DNA of 16,293 nt. Origin: Acidimicrobiia bacterium (GTDB lineage Bacteria; Actinomycetota; Acidimicrobiia; IMCC26256; JAENVU01). This document shows, piece by piece, positions 1 through 6,105 of this stretch (positions within the stretch are counted from its first letter, which is position 1; each line of letters begins with the position of its first letter). Under the pieces are notes generated by a model. It was not told where the DNA came from, did not search any database, and saw only the letters and a program-made list of their open reading frames with translations. The position numbers and the translations under genes were made by a program. The stretch is taken from positions 1-16,293 of the forward strand of contig JADGON010000052.1 in assembly GCA_017882945.1 (NCBI GenBank). The letters are read 5' to 3'.

Positions 1-22
1 GACCGTCGCGTAAGCCTCCGCG

Positions 23-997
23 TCAGTGGGCGCGGGCGAGGATGTCCGCGAACCACTCGTAGGTGCGCTTGGTCCAGAGGCTGGTCAATCCGCAGGGGAT
101 GGCCATGAAGCCGTGGGGCATCTCGGGGAGCACGAGCAGCTCGACCTCGTTGCCTGCCGCGGCCCAGCGCGCCGAGAGCATGAGTGTGTCGTCGAGCAGG
201 TGGTCCGAGGTGCCCACGCTCATCAGCGCGGGTGCAAGGTTCGTCAGGTCCGCGAACGCGGGAGAGACCGACGGATCGCGGCGTTCGTCGTCGGTCAGAC
301 CGGGCAGGTAGCAGTCGGTGAAGAACTGGATGCCGACGGGGTCGAGGAGATCGAGCCCCGTCGTCGGCCGGACGCCGCGCTGGCTCGGCGATCGTCCCCA
401 GTCGTAGACGCCGAACACGAGGTTGGCGCCGTCGACTCGGTCCGCAGCATGAAGCTCGTCGCGGATCCGCAACAACACGATCGCCGCCATGTACCCGCCG
501 GCCGACTCACCACCGAGCATCAGCCGGCTCGAACCGAACTCGCGCTCGCCGTTCTCCAGCAACCAGTCGGCGACCGCGACGCCGTCGTCCGGGCCGGCGG
601 GATGCGGGTGCTCGGGGGCGAGCCGGTAGTCGGCCGACACCACGGCCACGTCGAACCGGTCACGGAGATCGACGTTCGAGGAGTCGCTCATCTCGGGTGC
701 GCCGATCATCATCCCGCCACCGTGGAAGTGCAGGTAGATCGCAGTCGCGGGACCGTCGGGGGTGAACACCCGGCACGGTACGCCGGCGATGTCACGCACC
801 ACCGCGTCGGGCGACGGGAGGTACGCGAGCTCCATCGCCGTGCGGGCCCGGGCCACCTGCTCGTCGCGTGTCAACGTGACTGCCGGCGCGGACTGATCGC
901 TCGCGCCCATCATCGCCATGATCGGCGGAAGCGACTCGTCGACCGCGGCCCGGGCCTCGGCCCGCATCGCCTCGACCTCATCGGTCCACAGCTTCAT
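23..997 (-). CDS. HSL-family alpha/beta hydrolase (esterase/lipase)
   Basis: A predicted cytoplasmic carboxylic-ester hydrolase of 324 aa, close to the usual length of the hormone-sensitive-lipase family. Seen in the sequence: the oxyanion motif HGGG at residues 92-95, the family SADYRLAPEHP block near 121-131, the nucleophile elbow GESAG with Ser165, a likely catalytic Asp265 (TSDHLLDD) and His295 in PHGF. There is no signal peptide or membrane segment. The ATG at 997 is preceded by GAAGGA and a G-run as ribosome binding site, and lies only 20 nt after the stop of the NuoF-like gene, so the two are probably co-transcribed. HSL-family members hydrolyse short to medium acyl or aryl esters; the natural substrate cannot be read from sequence. 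Family assignment is secure. Confidence 0.93.
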   Translation of the reverse strand: MKLWTDEVEAMRAEARAAVDESLPPIMAMMGASDQSAPAVTLTRDEQVARARTAMELAYLPSPDAVVRDIAGVPCRVFTPDGPATAIYLHFHGGGMMIGAPEMSDSSNVDLRDRFDVAVVSADYRLAPEHPHPAGPDDGVAVADWLLENGEREFGSSRLMLGGESAGGYMAAIVLLRIRDELHAADRVDGANLVFGVYDWGRSPSQRGVRPTTGLDLLDPVGIQFFTDCYLPGLTDDERRDPSVSPAFADLTNLAPALMSVGTSDHLLDDTLMLSARWAAAGNEVELLVLPEMPHGFMAIPCGLTSLWTKRTYEWFADILARAH

Positions 998-1017
998 CGG
1001 CCCCCCGGTCCTTCGGT

Positions 1018-2484
1018 CTAGAGCGTGTCGTGGGCGCGGTGGTCGTCGAGGCGGTCAGCCGGCCACTGTCCCGAATCGATCTCGTCGTAGGTCCAGTCCG
1101 GCTGCTTCGCCGCCTGGCGTTCGTCGAGCACGGCCCGGCCGTCAGCCAGCTCGTGGATCGCCGCGATCAGCGTCGGAGCCGATGGCGCGCCGGTCTTGTC
1201 CCGATGCTGTGCGACCTCATCGTCGAAGAGCTCCAAGATGCTGCCGATCACGGCTTGCTGTTGGTACGGCAAGTTGCAGCGTGCGCCTTCCGCGACGGTG
1301 GCGAGCGACGCGTCGAGCAGTTCGAGGTCATGTGGCTCCGCCTTGGACGCGCAGAGCTTGGCCAGGGCTCCCGCGATCGCCAGTCCGTCGCCCTTGCAGG
1401 CAGCGCACTGGCCGCAGGACTCGACCCCGAGGAAGTGCGCGACACCGGCGGCGACGGCCGTGAAGTCGGTCTGGTCGTCGAACACGATGAAACCGGCGCA
1501 ACCGAGCCCGGAACCGATGGCCTGCATGCCCTCGTAGGTGAGCGGCACGTCGAGCTGGTCCCCGGGGATGAGCGGGTTCGCGACGCCTGACATGACCGCG
1601 GCGACCTCCCGGCCCGGCGCGACGCCATTGCCGACCGAGTCGATGAGCTCACGCAACGTGGTGCCCATCGCCACTTCTGCAACGCCCGCGCGTTGCGTGT
1701 CCCCGCTCACGGTGCACACGATCGTCCCCGGCGACTCGGCGGTTCCGACCGAGCGGAACCAGTCCCCACCCTTCGCGAGCACGCCCGGCACGTTGGCGAA
1801 CGTCTCGACGTTGCTCGCGAGCGTCGGTGCCGCGACGTGGTCGACGCCCGCCATCTCGACGTGCGCGGCCGACGCGCTGTTCGCCGTCACGTCGGATGGG
1901 TACTCGACGACTTCCTCGACCCCTCGACGGTAGGGCGGCGCGATCCGCGGGAAGGGGTAGCGGCCGTCGATCGTCTCGAGCAGCGCGGTCTCCTCCCCGT
2001 ACAGGTATTCGCTCGGACCGGCGAAGACGCGCACGTCCACGGCGCCGAGCCAGCCCGCCGCGCGCATCTCGGCGATCGCGCCCTCGAGCCGGGCGATGCT
2101 CTTGGTCTCGGTGCGCTTGCAGCCCACGATGATCTCGCTCGCGTCCACGACGTGCGCACCGATGAGCGCGCCCTCGAGCACGTGGTACGGGTTGGCTCGG
2201 AGGATGGCGCGGTCCTTGAAGGAGCCCGGCTCCCCCTCCGCCGCGTTCACGACGATGCTCGCCTGGGCTTCGAACGCTTCGTTCGCCATGACGGCCCGCC
2301 ACTTGCGCGACAGCGGGAACCCGGCTCCTCCCCGGCCGCGCAGGCCGGCGGCGTCGAGGCGGTCCAGAACCTCATCGGGGGTCGCCGACCGGGCTGCGCG
2401 AAGGCCCTCGCCTCCGCCGCCGGCGATGTAGTCGTCGAGGGTCTCGATCGGTGCGGTGGACAGGATTCGATCTTGTGGCTCCAT
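1018..2484 (-). CDS. Orphan NuoF-like NADH dehydrogenase 51-kDa-type flavo/Fe-S protein
   Basis: A 488-aa relative of complex I subunit NuoF and of the beta subunits of NAD-dependent formate dehydrogenases and hydrogenases, which pass electrons between NAD(H), FMN and a 4Fe-4S cluster. Seen: the glycine-rich nucleotide loop GRGGAGFP (50-57), the flavin-site block NAAEGEPGSFKDR (80-92), GEETALLE (163-170), an SLBB-like stretch about 255-305, and the cluster cysteines C357-X2-C360-X2-C363-X39-C403, matching canonical spacing. It differs from ordinary NuoF in a segment of about 25 extra residues between PFPR (177-180) and the conserved TLASNVETFANVP block, and in a charged C-terminal extension of about 60 residues. 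No NuoE or NuoG partner is in the window, so the electron partner is unknown. The HSL hydrolase follows in the same unit. The ATG at 2484 has no clear Shine-Dalgarno and may be leaderless. Confidence 0.88.
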   Translation of the reverse strand: MEPQDRILSTAPIETLDDYIAGGGGEGLRAARSATPDEVLDRLDAAGLRGRGGAGFPLSRKWRAVMANEAFEAQASIVVNAAEGEPGSFKDRAILRANPYHVLEGALIGAHVVDASEIIVGCKRTETKSIARLEGAIAEMRAAGWLGAVDVRVFAGPSEYLYGEETALLETIDGRYPFPRIAPPYRRGVEEVVEYPSDVTANSASAAHVEMAGVDHVAAPTLASNVETFANVPGVLAKGGDWFRSVGTAESPGTIVCTVSGDTQRAGVAEVAMGTTLRELIDSVGNGVAPGREVAAVMSGVANPLIPGDQLDVPLTYEGMQAIGSGLGCAGFIVFDDQTDFTAVAAGVAHFLGVESCGQCAACKGDGLAIAGALAKLCASKAEPHDLELLDASLATVAEGARCNLPYQQQAVIGSILELFDDEVAQHRDKTGAPSAPTLIAAIHELADGRAVLDERQAAKQPDWTYDEIDSGQWPADRLDDHRAHDTL

Positions 2485-2555
2485 GCCCGCCAGTGTTTCA
2501 CGCCCTCGTTTTCCGAAACGAGATCTCCGCCCGTACCGTCAGGCAGAATGAGCCC
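2485..2555. promoter_or_regulatory. Divergent promoter region between nuoF-like gene and small acidic gene
   Basis: This 71-bp gap must hold both promoters. Rightward, TTCCGA (2511-2516) and TACCGT (2534-2539, of TANNNT type) are 17 bp apart and would start a transcript a few bases before the ATG at 2556. Leftward, the hexamer AACACT (2497-2492 on the minus strand) ends 7 nt before the nuoF-like ATG, a leaderless layout, but no good -35 is visible. The palindrome at 2505-2522 covers the -35 zone for both directions. Hexamer matches in GC-rich DNA are weak evidence, so this is tentative. Confidence 0.35.
2505..2522. repeat. Perfect inverted repeat, probable operator
   Basis: CTCGTTT-TCCG-AAACGAG has two perfect 7-bp arms around a 4-bp centre. 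It lies in the short divergent gap and is AT-richer than its surroundings. Its size suits a dimeric repressor of TetR or MarR type. It overlaps the predicted -35 regions of both divergent genes. No regulator gene is adjacent, so the protein that binds it is unknown. As RNA it would also form a short hairpin, but no U-run follows on either strand, so a terminator role is less likely. Confidence 0.5.
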
Positions 2556-2789
2556 ATGGACGACTTGACTCCCGAACGACCGCGCGATGCCGGCGTACCC
2601 GAAGAGGTGCCCGAGGAGCTCGGCGCCATCGAAGGCGCCTTCACCCTCGCCAACGAGGCCCGGGAGCGGCTGCGCGGGGACGGATTCACCGACGACCAGA
2701 TCGACAAGTGGGCCGAGTCGTTCATCACCGAGGTCGGCGCCGGTGAGGTCGACGACTTCGTCGATTGGATCGCTCGCATGGAGCGTTGA
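2556..2789 (+). CDS. Small acidic conserved-type protein of unknown function (77 aa)
   Basis: I do not recognise a named family. The 77-aa product is acidic and looks all-helical after a Pro/Glu-rich start (about residues 1-22). It continues with a helix rich in Ala/Glu/Arg (24-40), the segment GDGFTDDQIDKWAESFI (about 41-57) and a final helix ending DDFVDWIARMER. There are no cysteines, signal peptide or membrane segment. Coding is supported by amino-acid composition, by the lack of a better gene on the other strand, and by a snug fit between a divergent promoter gap and the stop of the next gene, 2 nt away. The ATG at 2556 is chosen because in-frame codons upstream run into the palindrome and promoter. 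Resemblance to short actinobacterial proteins with a GF-x-D-x-Q-I-x-x-W-A pattern is an impression only. Confidence 0.72.
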   Translation: MDDLTPERPRDAGVPEEVPEELGAIEGAFTLANEARERLRGDGFTDDQIDKWAESFITEVGAGEVDDFVDWIARMER

Positions 2790-2791
2790 CC

Positions 2792-4240
2792 TCAGGGTCG
2801 TGATGCCGCGGCGTCGCGGCAGCTCCCACGCGTGACGCGCACGGATACCGCAGTCGCGCCGGGCCGATTCCGCAAGGTGACCGCGGGTGCGCAGGGACGG
2901 GAGGTCACGTCGGCTCCAACGGCGGTGACCGCGTAGCCGGACGGGTAGCGGAGCTTCGGCACGGTCACCACCGTCTGGAAGATGCGAGAGGCGCGCCGGC
3001 CGTCGGGGAGCGTCGTGCTGAAGTCGAGATCCATGGTGGCGGTCGTCGAGTCGAACGCGAGATGGCTCGGCGTGCCGTTGATCACGGTCGGGTACGGACG
3101 GGCCAGAGCACCGAGCGCGGACACGTCGAGGTTGGGGGGGACCAGCGGGAGCTTGCTGTCGGTGACGATGTGGCCGTTGTACGACCAGTACAGCCACGGG
3201 AGCAGCCGGGCGTCGTACTGATCCTCCAACTGGTTCAGCGTCGCCGGGTCGTTCGAGTTGCCCCACTCGGTCGCGAGAACGGGCGCTCCATCGCGCGTGG
3301 CGGCGGCAACACTGCGGTCCATCACCGACGCGTTCGAAGCAGTGTCCAAGGCGTAGACGTGGGTCGAGAGGGCGTTGGACGAAGCCCCTCCCGGCAGTGA
3401 GGTGTCGCCGCCTCCGAAGTTGAAGAGCACGAACGGCTCCACGAACACCGGGCGGAAACGATCGACCGAACGGACCGCGGTGGTCATGCGCGCGTAGAAC
3501 GGGGCGAGCAGCTGGTGTTCGAGGTCCGGACAGCCGGTCAGGCAGCTCGACCAGGTGGTGCCGGGCCACGGCTCGTTCATTGCTTCGTAGCCGATCACGT
3601 TCGGGCTCACGACGAAGCGCTGCGCGACGGCGCGCATCCCCTCCGCGTAGTGCGTTTGGAGCGGGACCCCGTCAGGTCCGGGCTGGTTCGCCCAGAAGTT
3701 GTCGAACGCGTGCTGAATCGCCGGGTTCTGGATGTAGTACGTCGGGAACGGCACATCGGGATTGGGCACTCCATCGGTGAGCGTCGCCCACGCGGGCATG
3801 CCGTTGCCATGGGTGGCCGGTCCGTAGCCATCCTGATGGAAGTCGAGCAGCACGGAGATGCCGTGGCGTCCGAGGACGCGCACCGTCTCGGCGATCGAAT
3901 CCAGGTACTGACGGTCGATCTGGCCGGGCGTCGGCATCAGGAACCCGAACACCACGCCGAGCCGGATCGTGTTGAACCCGTTGGCCTCGAGCAGCGCGGC
4001 GTCGTCATCGTCGAAGCCGTCGGCGGCGGGCGTGTACGGCGCCACCTTCTCGACGAAGTTCATGCCGCGCAACATCACGACACGTCCGGTCGCGTCCGTG
4101 AACCACCGACCTTGATGCGCCAGCGGTGGCACCGGACGGTCCGCGATCGGACCCAGCCCGCTGCCCCTCGCGCAACCGGCGAGGACGACGAGCACCAACC
4201 CCGCGATCACGATGCGGCACACGGCCCGGCGCGCATTCAC
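2792..4240 (-). CDS. Secreted GH5 lipoprotein, endoglycoceramidase-like glycosidase
   Basis: A 482-aa exported retaining glycoside hydrolase. The N-terminus is a lipoprotein signal (Arg-rich start, hydrophobic 9-21, lipobox LAGC with Cys23), so it should be anchored outside the membrane. The GH5 TIM barrel spans about 45-380: MLRGMNF (56-62), DFHQDGYG (133-140), acid/base Glu223 in YEAMNEPWPG, and nucleophile Glu325 in ATEWG. A C-terminal beta-sandwich domain follows from about 382, as in endoglycoceramidases and related GH5 enzymes that cut the glycan-lipid bond. Two cysteine pairs (233/237 and 450/474) may form disulfides. The start is GTG; no alternative in-frame start fits the signal peptide. 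CATACT ending 7 nt upstream suggests leaderless transcription. It converges with the small acidic gene. The family is secure; the substrate (glycolipid versus other beta-glucoside) is inferred. Confidence 0.9.
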   Translation of the reverse strand: MNARRAVCRIVIAGLVLVVLAGCARGSGLGPIADRPVPPLAHQGRWFTDATGRVVMLRGMNFVEKVAPYTPAADGFDDDDAALLEANGFNTIRLGVVFGFLMPTPGQIDRQYLDSIAETVRVLGRHGISVLLDFHQDGYGPATHGNGMPAWATLTDGVPNPDVPFPTYYIQNPAIQHAFDNFWANQPGPDGVPLQTHYAEGMRAVAQRFVVSPNVIGYEAMNEPWPGTTWSSCLTGCPDLEHQLLAPFYARMTTAVRSVDRFRPVFVEPFVLFNFGGGDTSLPGGASSNALSTHVYALDTASNASVMDRSVAAATRDGAPVLATEWGNSNDPATLNQLEDQYDARLLPWLYWSYNGHIVTDSKLPLVPPNLDVSALGALARPYPTVINGTPSHLAFDSTTATMDLDFSTTLPDGRRASRIFQTVVTVPKLRYPSGYAVTAVGADVTSRPCAPAVTLRNRPGATAVSVRVTRGSCRDAAASRP

Positions 4241-4414
4241 GATCGGCAGTATGCCCGGCTCGTCCCTCGAGGAGAAATCCTTGCCCGCCCGTTACCCACC
4301 GGTAATGACGAGCGCGAAACAGTCGCGCGTGGGTGCACGAAACATTCGTGCGCTTCGATGTAACCAGGCCGGGCCTTGCGGAGTCGGAAACCTTCGGCCG
4401 CTCCGGGAGCTCAC
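4241..4414. promoter_or_regulatory. Divergent regulatory region, GH5 lipoprotein versus carrier/carboxyltransferase unit
   Basis: This is a 174-bp intergenic region between two divergent units, one of the two longest non-coding gaps in the window. Near the GH5 gene, CATACT (4253-4248, minus strand) ends exactly 7 nt before the GTG start, fitting a leaderless promoter. TTACC-CACC-GGTAA (4292-4305) is a small inverted repeat. The 17-bp palindrome at 4335-4351 is the strongest signal. On the rightward side GGGAG (4405-4409) is the ribosome binding site for the ATG at 4415, and AAGGGG lies before the alternative ATG at 4448. I see no convincing -35/-10 pair for the rightward unit. Confidence 0.4.
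4335..4351. repeat. Perfect 17-bp inverted repeat, probable operator
   Basis: GCACGAA-ACA-TTCGTGC has perfect 7-bp arms around a 3-bp centre, 63 bp upstream of the carrier-domain gene start and 94 bp upstream of the divergent GH5 gene. Length and odd symmetry suit a TetR- or GntR-type dimer. It differs in sequence and arm orientation from the palindrome at 2505-2522, so it probably serves another regulator. No candidate regulator is encoded in the window. Confidence 0.5.
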
Positions 4415-4690
4415 ATGACGGACACATCACAGATGCAAGGGGAACGGATGCACGTTCCCGAACGACTCGTCGTCGCACCCTCGGCGGGTGTGTTCCGCCG
4501 CCTGGCCGCCGAGCCGAGCACCGCGGACGGCAACGTCGTCACCCCGGGCCAGTCGATCGGCGTCATCGAGCTCTCCGGCACGAGCACCCCGGTGCTCAGC
4601 CCGTTCGCCGGATCGCTGATGGGCATGCTCGCCGAGTCCGGTGAGCGGCTCCGGGCGGGGCAGCCAGTCGCCTGGCTGCGGATCACGTGA
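4415..4690 (+). CDS. Biotinyl/lipoyl-type carrier domain protein lacking the acceptor lysine
   Basis: A 91-aa protein, essentially one small beta-barrel domain of the biotin carboxyl carrier (BCCP) type. Recognisable elements are VVAPSAGVF (19-27), VVTPGQSIGVIE (41-52), LSPFAGSLMGML (61-72) and ESGERLRAGQPVAWL (74-88), which match the paired half-motifs around the usual acceptor hairpin. Where biotinylated proteins carry EAMKM this one has about LSGTS (53-57), and the whole protein contains no lysine, so it cannot be biotinylated or lipoylated in the standard way. It lies directly before the carboxyltransferase gene, with stop and next start about 13 nt apart. The ATG at 4415 follows GGGAG. 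A second start at 4448, after AAGGGG, would give an 80-aa protein that still contains the full domain. It may be a scaffold or assembly subunit of a carboxylase; that is inference. Confidence 0.82.
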   Translation: MTDTSQMQGERMHVPERLVVAPSAGVFRRLAAEPSTADGNVVTPGQSIGVIELSGTSTPVLSPFAGSLMGMLAESGERLRAGQPVAWLRIT

Positions 4691-4703
4691 TGCCCACTCC
4701 GGA

Positions 4704-6101
4704 ATGCCTGTGACGTTGGCCCGCTCCTATCGCTCCGTGACTCCGATCATGGACGGCCGGAGTGACAGCGCCACCGCACGCGTGGTCGAGCACAACGGGC
4801 GATCGATCATCGAGCTGCGCGTCGAGGGCGGCAAGCACCACGGCGCGGTCGGTGAGGCCGGCGCCGAGACGATGGAGCGAGCGATTCGCCTCGCAACCGA
4901 GCTCGGGATCCCGTTCGTCGCGTGGCTGGACACCACGGGGGCCGACGTCGGCGAGGGCGTCAGCTCGCTGCACGGCTGGGGCCGTTGCGCCCGCGCGCTG
5001 GTCGAGGCTTCGGGTGTCGTTCCGACCATCATCATCGTGACGGGCGCGTGCGTGTCCGGCCCGGCACTGTGCCTCGGACTCGTCGATCAGGTGATCATGA
5101 CCGCCGACGCGTTCGCCTACGTGAGCGGACCGGACGCGGTGGCCGAGCTCACCGGCGTGACGCTCGACCACCACGCGCTCGGCGGAGCAGCGATGCACGG
5201 CCAGGACAGTGGTGTCGCGTCCTTCGTCGTCGATGACGAGGACGATGCCCACGACGCGCTCGCCGCGCTCCTCGAGTACCTGCCGTCGAACCACCTCGAC
5301 GACGCCCCGCCGTGGCCGAGCGCCGATGTCGTCGATCGCGACTGCACCGAGGCGGTTCGGGCCGTCCCCGACTCCCCGGTTGCGGCCTACGACGTGCGCA
5401 CCGTGGTGCAGGACGTCATCGACTCCGAGTCGCTGCTCGAGCTCCGCCCCGGCCACGCACCGAGCATCGTGATCGGGCTCGGGCACCTCGACGGCCGGAC
5501 CATCGGCGTCGTCGCCAACCAACCGTCTGCCCGGGCCGGCGCGCTCGACATCGACGCGTCCCGGAAGGCCGCGCGGTTCGTGCAATGGTGCGACGCGTTC
5601 AACCTTCCCATCGTGACCTTCGTCGACACGCCCGGGTTCGAGCCCGGCAAAGATCTCGAATGGCGGGGCATGATCCGCCATGGCGCACAGCTGGTGCACG
5701 CGTACGCGGCGGCCACGGTTCCGCGCCTGTGCGTGGTGCTCCGCAAGGCCTACGGCGGCGCGTACATCGTGATGGACTCCAGGCAGCTCGGCAACGACTA
5801 CTGCGTCGCGTGGCCCGGAGCCCAGATCGCGGTGATGGGAGGATCGGGCGCGGTCCAGATCCTGCACAGCCGGCGCCTCGCGGCGATCGAGGACCCGGAT
5901 GAGCGAGCCGAGGAGCAGGACCGGTTGCTCGACGAGTACGACACGCGATTCGGCAACCCCTTCTCGGCCGCAGAGCGCGGCTACGTCGACGCCGTCATCG
6001 ATCCGCGCGACACGCGACGCGTCCTCGCCACCGCGCTCGACCACTTCGCGACCAAGCGAGAGGTCGCGGTGTCGCGACGCCACTCGAACACCCCGCTGTA
6101 G
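4704..6101 (+). CDS. Acyl-CoA carboxyltransferase subunit (AccD/PccB-type, shortened N-terminus)
   Basis: A carboxyltransferase of the acetyl/propionyl-CoA carboxylase beta family (COG4799 type), which moves a carboxyl group between biotin and an acyl-CoA. It has two crotonase-fold halves. The C-terminal half is well kept: GRTIGVVANQP (264-274), FVDTPGFEPG (306-315), IRHGAQLVHAYAAATVP (324-340), KAYGGAY (348-354, oxyanion loop) and IAVMGGSGAV (375-384). The N-terminal half is recognisable through ASGVVP (102-107), SGPDAVAELTG (141-151) and YLPSN (192-196). Its usual SGGAR loop reads TTGAD (77-81), and the usual CAGG reads CVSG (116-119). At 465 aa it is about 50-60 residues shorter than PccB, lacking the N-terminal segment. 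The ATG at 4704 is chosen because longer versions run into the carrier gene; an ATG at 4749 is possible. No biotin carboxylase gene is in the window. Confidence 0.87.
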   Translation: MPVTLARSYRSVTPIMDGRSDSATARVVEHNGRSIIELRVEGGKHHGAVGEAGAETMERAIRLATELGIPFVAWLDTTGADVGEGVSSLHGWGRCARALVEASGVVPTIIIVTGACVSGPALCLGLVDQVIMTADAFAYVSGPDAVAELTGVTLDHHALGGAAMHGQDSGVASFVVDDEDDAHDALAALLEYLPSNHLDDAPPWPSADVVDRDCTEAVRAVPDSPVAAYDVRTVVQDVIDSESLLELRPGHAPSIVIGLGHLDGRTIGVVANQPSARAGALDIDASRKAARFVQWCDAFNLPIVTFVDTPGFEPGKDLEWRGMIRHGAQLVHAYAAATVPRLCVVLRKAYGGAYIVMDSRQLGNDYCVAWPGAQIAVMGGSGAVQILHSRRLAAIEDPDERAEEQDRLLDEYDTRFGNPFSAAERGYVDAVIDPRDTRRVLATALDHFATKREVAVSRRHSNTPL

Positions 6102-6105
6102 CGGT

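Noticed and set aside
26..1021. Long open frame on the plus strand opposite the HSL hydrolase
   Set aside because: It mirrors the real gene; in GC-rich DNA the complementary frame stays open. The translation is Arg/Val/His/Gly-rich without a recognisable domain.
2548..2568. Six-codon frame (MSPWTT) overlapping the start of the small acidic gene, as a leader peptide
   Set aside because: It is too short to distinguish from chance, with no attenuator-like hairpin or codon run to support it.
4292..4305. TTACC-CACC-GGTAA inverted repeat as a separate operator
   Set aside because: Arms of only 5 bp are expected by chance fairly often; noted within the regulatory region but not claimed as a site.
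4690..4713. ATG overlapping the carrier-gene stop (ATGA type) as start of the carboxyltransferase
   Set aside because: It is out of frame with the carboxyltransferase and hits a stop after seven codons (MPTPECL).
4683..6083. 466-codon open frame antisense to the carboxyltransferase
   Set aside because: It is a shadow of the motif-rich plus-strand gene and has low-complexity composition with no domain.
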